Positions 58,911 through 64,000 of a DNA stretch of 64,000 nt are shown in pieces (position 1 is the stretch's first letter; each line of letters starts with the position of its first letter). Position numbers and translations under genes: made by a program. The stretch covers positions 1 through 64,000 of the forward strand of contig DASZTS010000011.1 in assembly GCA_035547915.1 (NCBI GenBank), given 5' to 3'. The notes below the pieces were generated by a model. That model was given only the letters and a program-made list of their open reading frames with translations, did not search any database and was not told the DNA's origin. Source of the stretch: DASSFG01 sp035547915. GTDB lineage: Bacteria > Planctomycetota > Planctomycetia > Pirellulales > JAICIG01.

Positions 58911-60272
58911 CTAACCGAGCTGCGCGGCGGGCGAGCCAAGCAGTGCGGCCACGAGCCGTCGCGAGTTTTCGGGCGTGAGCGCGGTGTCGTCGCCCAATAC
59001 GCGCTGCTTGATCTGCCGGGCTTCGTCGCTCGTTTCAGCCCCCCAGAGCAATTTGGCCAGCAGGCCGGCGAAAGCGTCGGCATTCTCACCACAACCGTGC
59101 CGCTGGGCGAGTGCCACCCAGCCGATCGTCGCGGCGGGATTTTGCAATCCACCGTCCGCCAGGCGCCGGGCGAAGTTGCCGCGGGCGACGAGCGAGCGGC
59201 TGTTGATCCACGTGCGGCCACCTGCCCAGCCGAACACATTGGGCGGCTCGAACAGGTCCTGGCCCAGCAGAGCCATCCATTCGGCGAGCACCATGGTAGT
59301 CGGCGGCGGATCCAAGGCTTCCAGTGCCCGCACCGCCCCGATCAGGTATTCGGCCGGCCCCAGCACCCGGCGGCCGAGGTTCTTGTCGTCGAAGAAGGCC
59401 GACGACCGCAACACCGTCTCGACCGCGCTACCGATGTGGAGCTGCGTCGAGCGCAAACACTCGGCCAACTCGTCGAGGGCGGGCTGCTCGACGGTCGCTT
59501 CGCCCATCAACAATTCGCAGAGGCGCTTGGCCAACCGTAGCGCCGTCGCCGGTTGGTCGATCAGTAGTGCGATCAGATCGTCGCCGCGCCAGTTGCCGCG
59601 CCGTCCTAGAACGGTCTTTTCGCCGTTGTCATGATAGGCGGGCAGCTCGCGAAACTCGCGGTTCTTGACCGTCCAGCCGGTCAGCGCCCGGGCGGCTTCC
59701 TGGACGTCGGTCTCGCCGTAGTTGCCCACACCCAGCGTGAACAGCTCCATCAGCTCGCGGGCCAGGTTTTCGTTGGGATGCGCGCGGCGATTGCTGTCGG
59801 CGTCGAGCCAGAGGAGCATGGCCGGATCTTTGACGACGGGTCCGAGCAACTCGGCGAAGGGCGCACGGCCGAACTGCCGAAACAGATCGTTCTGCCGCCG
59901 CATCATGGCGACGTCCTGCACCTTGCGATAGCTGGTGGCGAAGTGGTTGTGCCACAAGAGCGCCAATCGTTCGCCGAGCGGGTCGGGTGAATACATCATG
60001 CGGAAGAGCCACCAGGCCTTGAGCCGCTGGATGTTGCCCGACCCCACCGCCGCGTCGGCCAGCAGTCGCGATGTGGCCTCGAAATCTTCCGGTACAGCCG
60101 TGGAGTACGCTTTGCCGGCGAGCAACCGATCGATGGTGGTCTGTGGGCCGTCTTTCAGATCGCGCTCGATCTCGTCCCACGTCGCGGCGAACCCCGCCCG
60201 GCGGTGGAGATGGATCACCCGCCGCACGTTCCAGGGGGTTTTGTCATCAGGCGTGTAGGGTTGCCAGTGCAT
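58911..60272 (-). CDS. DUF1800 family protein
   Basis: The 453-residue protein begins MHWQPYTPDDKTPWNVRRVIHLHRRAGFAATWDEIERDL, the canonical DUF1800 N-terminus, and shows LLWHNHFATSYRKV, NENLARELMELFTLGVGNYGETDVQEAARALTGW and FEPPNVFGWAGGRTWINSRSL. It probably acts outside the inner membrane with the downstream DUF1501 protein (39 bp gap), as in many bacteria, although the reaction is unknown. No signal peptide is visible in this form. An upstream Met at 60314 would add 14 residues; neither start has a strong Shine-Dalgarno. Confidence 0.9.
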   Translation of the reverse strand: MHWQPYTPDDKTPWNVRRVIHLHRRAGFAATWDEIERDLKDGPQTTIDRLLAGKAYSTAVPEDFEATSRLLADAAVGSGNIQRLKAWWLFRMMYSPDPLGERLALLWHNHFATSYRKVQDVAMMRRQNDLFRQFGRAPFAELLGPVVKDPAMLLWLDADSNRRAHPNENLARELMELFTLGVGNYGETDVQEAARALTGWTVKNREFRELPAYHDNGEKTVLGRRGNWRGDDLIALLIDQPATALRLAKRLCELLMGEATVEQPALDELAECLRSTQLHIGSAVETVLRSSAFFDDKNLGRRVLGPAEYLIGAVRALEALDPPPTTMVLAEWMALLGQDLFEPPNVFGWAGGRTWINSRSLVARGNFARRLADGGLQNPAATIGWVALAQRHGCGENADAFAGLLAKLLWGAETSDEARQIKQRVLGDDTALTPENSRRLVAALLGSPAAQLG

Positions 60273-60355
60273 GCGTAATCGGGGTCGCCACGGCGCCGGT
60301 ACGCCATCGACCATTCATTTCTTTTCCATAGGGGTAACTGGCTCCGCGTGCTCGT

Positions 60356-62503
60356 TCATCGATTTTGCTTCAACGCTACGTCGCCGAGCTCGAGCTTCTG
60401 TCCGGCGTCGAGCTGCCGCTCTTTCGTGGTCAAACCGTCGAGGTAGAAGAAAGAATCGCCCTGCACGAAGCTGAGCGTCAACCGTTCACCGGGCACAACG
60501 TTTTCCACAAGGAACCGACCGTCCGCGTCGGTCTTGACCGGCGCCTGCACCATGCTGACCGATCGATCGAGGTCCGATACCGTCTGATCTCCGTAGCCTA
60601 TCCGCACGGTCGCATCGGCCACCGGTTCGCCATCTGGGTCGAGGGCACGACCGGCGATGCTCGCTGTCGCGGCCAACCGAACGGTCGCGGGTGCAGGCTC
60701 GTCGCCCGTGAGCACCAGCGAGCCGGCCAGATGGCGCGCGGGATGCAGGACGCGAATTCGCCGCGGTCGATCGGCCCCGAGCGCGTAAACAGTGCAGGTC
60801 GATTCCGTGATGCGAAGTGTGTTCTGCATCGATTCGGTAACACCGGCCACCCACGCATCGGAAACCGATCGCCCTTGCTCGTCTTCGATGGCAATCGTGA
60901 CGATCTTGCCCGGGTCGAAAGCCAGGTCAAACTTTGCGTGGTCGGCACCGATCGTCAGGTCGATCACCTTGGCCGCATTGTGGCTTGCCAGGAAGACAAG
61001 TGCACCGCTGTAGGACGTAAAGGTGCGCCTCTCGCCGTTCACCGTAATCGGCACGCGCTCACTATCGTCTTTGCTGAAGCTTGCCTGCCGATAGGTATTG
61101 TCCGGCTGCCCCTCTATTCCCCGTTCCGTGATTCGCTTCTGGGCCAGGAGCACGCCAAGGCCGGGACCTACCTTCAAGCGGACGTGCCCGTCGTCGTCGG
61201 TGGGCCGATAGCTGATGATGGGGTTGTCATAGCCGGGTTGATCTGCAAAGCGGTTGCCCGGTAGTGGCACGAAGCGCACTCCGCCTTCGATGCCGCGGCC
61301 GGTGGCCTGATCGAACAGATGGCAATCCACGAAGACCCCTTCTTTCAGTTCGACGTCGACCTCAGCCTCCGTCTGCCCCGGCGGGACGTCGCACCTCTGA
61401 GCGCGCATGAGCAAATTGCTGTCTTGCGGCGGCGTTACGAACAGGGTCAGGTTCGGGCCGCGGCGCACCCCGCGCACCTCAAAGCGCCCCGTCGCATCGG
61501 TCATCGGCCGGGGCGACATGTTTTGCGGACTGTTTCCGGTGTCGACCAGCGCCATGGCAACGGGCCTTCGATCGGGCCCCGTGAACACGGTGCCGCGCAG
61601 CACGAGTTCCGACTCCATGACCTGGTCGAATTCAGGCGGCGCCAAACGGGGCAACCGGCCGAGCGGCCCCATCCGCGCGGGCCCGTTTGCAACCAGCGAT
61701 TGGTTGTATTGGTCGGCGTCGAAGCCGGCACGGGTGACAACGCGCTTTTGCTCCGGCGCATATCCCGCTGCCGTAATGCTCAGCGCCACGACTCGCTCGG
61801 CACCCAGACCCGAAATCGTAAATCGCCCCTCGCGATCGCTCTCGGCCGCAAAGCGGTCGAAGGGAAAGACCATGCTTAACATTCGCTCGGGTCTGCCCTG
61901 CATCGACTGCGGATTCCGTTTCCATTTTTCCAGCAGGCCATCGAGCGAACCATCGCTCGCCGTTTGTACGCCCAAGACGACAATTTTCGCGCCGGTCACG
62001 GGGCGACCTTCGGTATCGGTGAGTCTCCCGCGAATGGGGACTTCCTCCGCGAGACGCAGTGTCAATTCGCTCTTCGCTTCCTCACGGCCGATGTTCATGC
62101 CGTCGAGGCCCAGACCCGCCTTGCAGGCAAAAATGGGAGGTCGGTTCGCCGGACCGATCTTCGCGTCCGTATCCGCCAGTGTCCATTGGAAACGTCCCTC
62201 GTCGTCCGTGACCGCGCGTTTTTCCCACCATCGTTTTCCTTGCGCGGGTGGCTGCGCCGGTTCTACCTGCACCCAGTACACGTCCGCCCCCGGCACCGGT
62301 TTGCCGTCGGGTAACAGCACGCGACCACGCAGCGTGATTTCGTCGGCTGCTGCCACGGGCGGAGCGGCGTCGCTCGGCTCTGCCGTCAGCGCTGGGCCGA
62401 CCTGCTGAATCAGCGCCGTCGCGCAAACGCAGGTCGTAACCCATCGAGCGACCCGACGCAGGTCGCGCTTTCCACCTAGACGCCGCACGCACTGCTTCGT
62501 CAT
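60356..62503 (-). CDS. Exported carboxypeptidase-regulatory-like multidomain protein
   Basis: The 715-residue protein has a signal peptide (VARWVTTCVCATALIQQVGPALTA) and several transthyretin/regulatory-like beta-sandwich domains: LRGRVLLPDGKPVPGADVYWVQV, IRGRLTDTEGRPVTGAKIVVLG, LRGTVFTGPDRRPVAMALVD and IAGRALDPDGEPVADATVRI, each with a following DG-RF strand (for example DDEGRFQW, DREGRFTI, DATGRFEV, DADGRFLV). It is probably periplasmic or cell-surface. It resembles the first half of the protein at 39816 but lacks its helical part. The gene ends 83 bp before the DUF1800 start. Function unknown. Confidence 0.78.
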   Translation of the reverse strand: MTKQCVRRLGGKRDLRRVARWVTTCVCATALIQQVGPALTAEPSDAAPPVAAADEITLRGRVLLPDGKPVPGADVYWVQVEPAQPPAQGKRWWEKRAVTDDEGRFQWTLADTDAKIGPANRPPIFACKAGLGLDGMNIGREEAKSELTLRLAEEVPIRGRLTDTEGRPVTGAKIVVLGVQTASDGSLDGLLEKWKRNPQSMQGRPERMLSMVFPFDRFAAESDREGRFTISGLGAERVVALSITAAGYAPEQKRVVTRAGFDADQYNQSLVANGPARMGPLGRLPRLAPPEFDQVMESELVLRGTVFTGPDRRPVAMALVDTGNSPQNMSPRPMTDATGRFEVRGVRRGPNLTLFVTPPQDSNLLMRAQRCDVPPGQTEAEVDVELKEGVFVDCHLFDQATGRGIEGGVRFVPLPGNRFADQPGYDNPIISYRPTDDDGHVRLKVGPGLGVLLAQKRITERGIEGQPDNTYRQASFSKDDSERVPITVNGERRTFTSYSGALVFLASHNAAKVIDLTIGADHAKFDLAFDPGKIVTIAIEDEQGRSVSDAWVAGVTESMQNTLRITESTCTVYALGADRPRRIRVLHPARHLAGSLVLTGDEPAPATVRLAATASIAGRALDPDGEPVADATVRIGYGDQTVSDLDRSVSMVQAPVKTDADGRFLVENVVPGERLTLSFVQGDSFFYLDGLTTKERQLDAGQKLELGDVALKQNR

Positions 62504-62778
62504 TGCAATGCCCTCACGAGCAGGAGATGGTTGACGCGGATGCCGACATTATGTTGCCCGATGGACGGTGAAAGCAAGTTTTTTAGAGGCGGACAAAAGG
62601 CGGTTTGCCGAGCACCGCGATGCGGCGGTCCGCCGATCGCTCCGCGGACGGCGCAGACCAGCCTAGCCGCCGCTGGCTTCGCCCGCTGATTGACTGTGCC
62701 GATTGGGGCGGCTACGATCTTTGTTACCGATAATGAGGCAGAGACCCTACCTCGTTTGCCCGCTCGAATCCGCCCGCC

Positions 62779-63465
62779 ATGCGTCGTCGTCCGGCCCAAA
62801 GAAAAAGCGCTCTGATTCGCGCCTTGCACGGCGGATTGATCTCGGCGGCCGGCCTCGCATTCTTGGTTGCGGCGGTCGGCGTACCGCTTCCTGCGGCACG
62901 TACCAAGGATCGCAGCATCGCCTTCCCGTGTATGGATCGTCCCTGCGGCTGTCACGACGCCGCTGCCTGTAAGGCTCACTGCTGCTGCTTTTCGAGTGAG
63001 GAGAAACTCGCGTGGGCCTCCGCGCACGACGTCGATCCGACACCGTTTGTCGACGACCGAGCGTTGGCAAGCCTGATCGCGACGGACGATTCTCCGTTTG
63101 CGGGCAAGTGCTGTGAGTCGCGCCGGACGGCCATCCGTGGGCACGCCGACTCTGCGTCGTGCTGTGCGAAGAAGGTGGATCCGCGGCAACCCACAGCACG
63201 ATGCAACGCGCGGACGACGGCCGATCGATCGGCTCGGGTCGGGCAGCATGCCCACAAATCACCCAATTCCGACGTACTGAGTATCGCCGCCTACCGAGAG
63301 TGCACCGGGCTCCAACCGCTCTGGACGTTGCTCAACGCCGCCCTGCCGCCTCCGGCACCGGTCGGCTACGAGTTCGATTGGTTCGTTTCCGGCCGCGTCG
63401 TACAGACGACGTACGACATCGCGGTCGTATCCTTCTCTCCCGCCACGCCGCCTCCCCGCGCCTAG
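62779..63465 (+). CDS. Cysteine-rich exported protein
   Basis: The 228-residue protein has one hydrophobic N-terminal segment (GLISAAGLAFLVAAVGVPLP, ~19-38), then a cluster IAFPCMDRPCGCHDAAACKAHCCCFSSEEKLAWA (Cys 51, 56, 58, 64, 68-70), and later GKCCESR and SASCCAKK. This PC-x-x-x-PCGC...C...CCC..EK..WA pattern recurs, as I recall, in planctomycete exported proteins of unknown function, and could bind metal or form disulfides. The last 70 residues (TGLQPLWTLLNAALPPPAP...) are unremarkable. It is 232 bp upstream of a DUF1559 gene on the same strand, with no gene between. Function not known. Confidence 0.68.
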   Translation: MRRRPAQRKSALIRALHGGLISAAGLAFLVAAVGVPLPAARTKDRSIAFPCMDRPCGCHDAAACKAHCCCFSSEEKLAWASAHDVDPTPFVDDRALASLIATDDSPFAGKCCESRRTAIRGHADSASCCAKKVDPRQPTARCNARTTADRSARVGQHAHKSPNSDVLSIAAYRECTGLQPLWTLLNAALPPPAPVGYEFDWFVSGRVVQTTYDIAVVSFSPATPPPRA

Positions 63466-63697
63466 CGGCCCCCACGCGCCGGTTTCATCGAAGGAATCGG
63501 CGATCCCCGGCCCGCGTCGAAGCGGATTCGGGATCTTGCGCGATATCGGCCCACAGATTCTGCGCCGCGCCACCTGCGCGCCGCGTGGTGTGTTGCGGTC
63601 GAGAGGCTCATCATCCCAGCCAACCAGCTCTGCTAACGCAGGTTTCGCTGGGTACAGGCAGAAGGCACATGAGAGAACTCATTCAAGGAAACGACCC

Positions 63698-64000
63698 ATG
63701 AAACAGAAATCAGGATTCACGCTCGTCGAGTTGCTGGTGGTGATCGCCATCATCGGCATTCTGGTGGCGTTGTTGCTGCCCGCGGTGCAAGCGGCCCGTG
63801 AGTCGGCTCGCCGCATGAACTGCACCAGCAATCTCAAACAGATCGGCATCGCCTTGCATCACTATCACGATACGATGCTGCACTTTCCCGGGGTGCGCGA
63901 CACCTACCCGATGGCCTTTTCGGCGCACGCGCGGCTGCTCCCCTTCTGCGAGCAACAACCGCTCTTCCAGACGATCGACTTCACCGGACTGCTAGGCGCC
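63698..64000 (+). CDS. DUF1559 prepilin-like protein (partial)
   Basis: The first 101 codons of a DUF1559 gene cut by the window end. The leader KQKSG-FTLVELLVVIAIIGILVALLLPAVQAARESARR has Gly at -1 and Glu at +5, the canonical prepilin peptidase site, followed by MNCTSNLKQIGIALHHYHDT. It is a second copy of the family in 8 kb and differs from the copy at 56106 by its canonical Gly at -1. AAGGAA lies 8 bp before the ATG. Confidence 0.93.
   Translation, partial: MKQKSGFTLVELLVVIAIIGILVALLLPAVQAARESARRMNCTSNLKQIGIALHHYHDTMLHFPGVRDTYPMAFSAHARLLPFCEQQPLFQTIDFTGLLGA

Overview
The window is high-GC bacterial chromosome and is best explained as a planctomycete, probably Pirellulales-like. The lineage call is an inference from gene families: two prepilin-like DUF1559 proteins, three exported DUF1501 proteins and one DUF1800 partner, FG-GAP, PQQ-propeller and carboxypeptidase-regulatory-like exported proteins, and a redoxin/cytochrome/copper-monooxygenase fusion. 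No rRNA gene is present to confirm it.

Left edge (1-2.98 kb): a decayed mobile island. It holds an IS4-type transposase remnant broken by a stop and a frameshift, a possible P4-type primase C-terminus, an excisionase-like HTH gene overlapping a tyrosine integrase, and a tRNA-Pro(GGG) that is the likely integration site. A ~100-bp palindromic repeat and a hexanucleotide array follow.

3.4-21.8 kb: mixed housekeeping and exported genes. These are a cysteine hydrolase with a MazG-like pyrophosphohydrolase, a lipoate ligase-like protein, the four-domain copper/heme fusion, a TPR lipoprotein, a TolC / POTRA-protein / methyltransferase set, a cytochrome c'-like protein, a GlgX-type debranching enzyme, a ferritin-like protein, a TGS GTPase, a zinc alcohol dehydrogenase and small membrane proteins. 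Four copies of the ~100-bp repeat lie between genes from 3.1 to 21.9 kb.

21.9-37.5 kb: a lysS-lolC-lolD type run (lysyl-tRNA synthetase and lipoprotein-release ABC transporter), ArfB-type ribosome rescue factor, DUF1501 with flavin reductase, a vWA membrane protein, and a compact S9 peptidase / inorganic pyrophosphatase / histidine phosphatase operon preceded by a DPP4-like peptidase. An LRR remnant and an isolated Flp pilin follow.

37.9-54.8 kb: exported FG-GAP and carboxypeptidase-regulatory-like proteins, a KaiC-like ATPase translationally coupled to a hybrid histidine kinase, a PQQ-propeller protein, an HtrA-like protease, a second DUF1501, and an SPFH-domain protein with a small partner.

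54.9-64 kb: tRNA-Arg(TCG), an FHA protein, a DUF1559 gene behind a well-formed sigma70-type promoter with a palindrome, a small lipoprotein, a DUF1800/DUF1501 operon, a large regulatory-like exported protein, a cysteine-rich exported protein, and a second DUF1559 gene cut by the window end.

No CRISPR array, rRNA operon, prophage structural cluster or recognisable biosynthetic cluster was seen. The strongest novelty candidates are the ~100-bp repeat family, the redoxin-heme-copper-CBM48 fusion, the barrel-less POTRA protein beside TolC, and the SPFH module.
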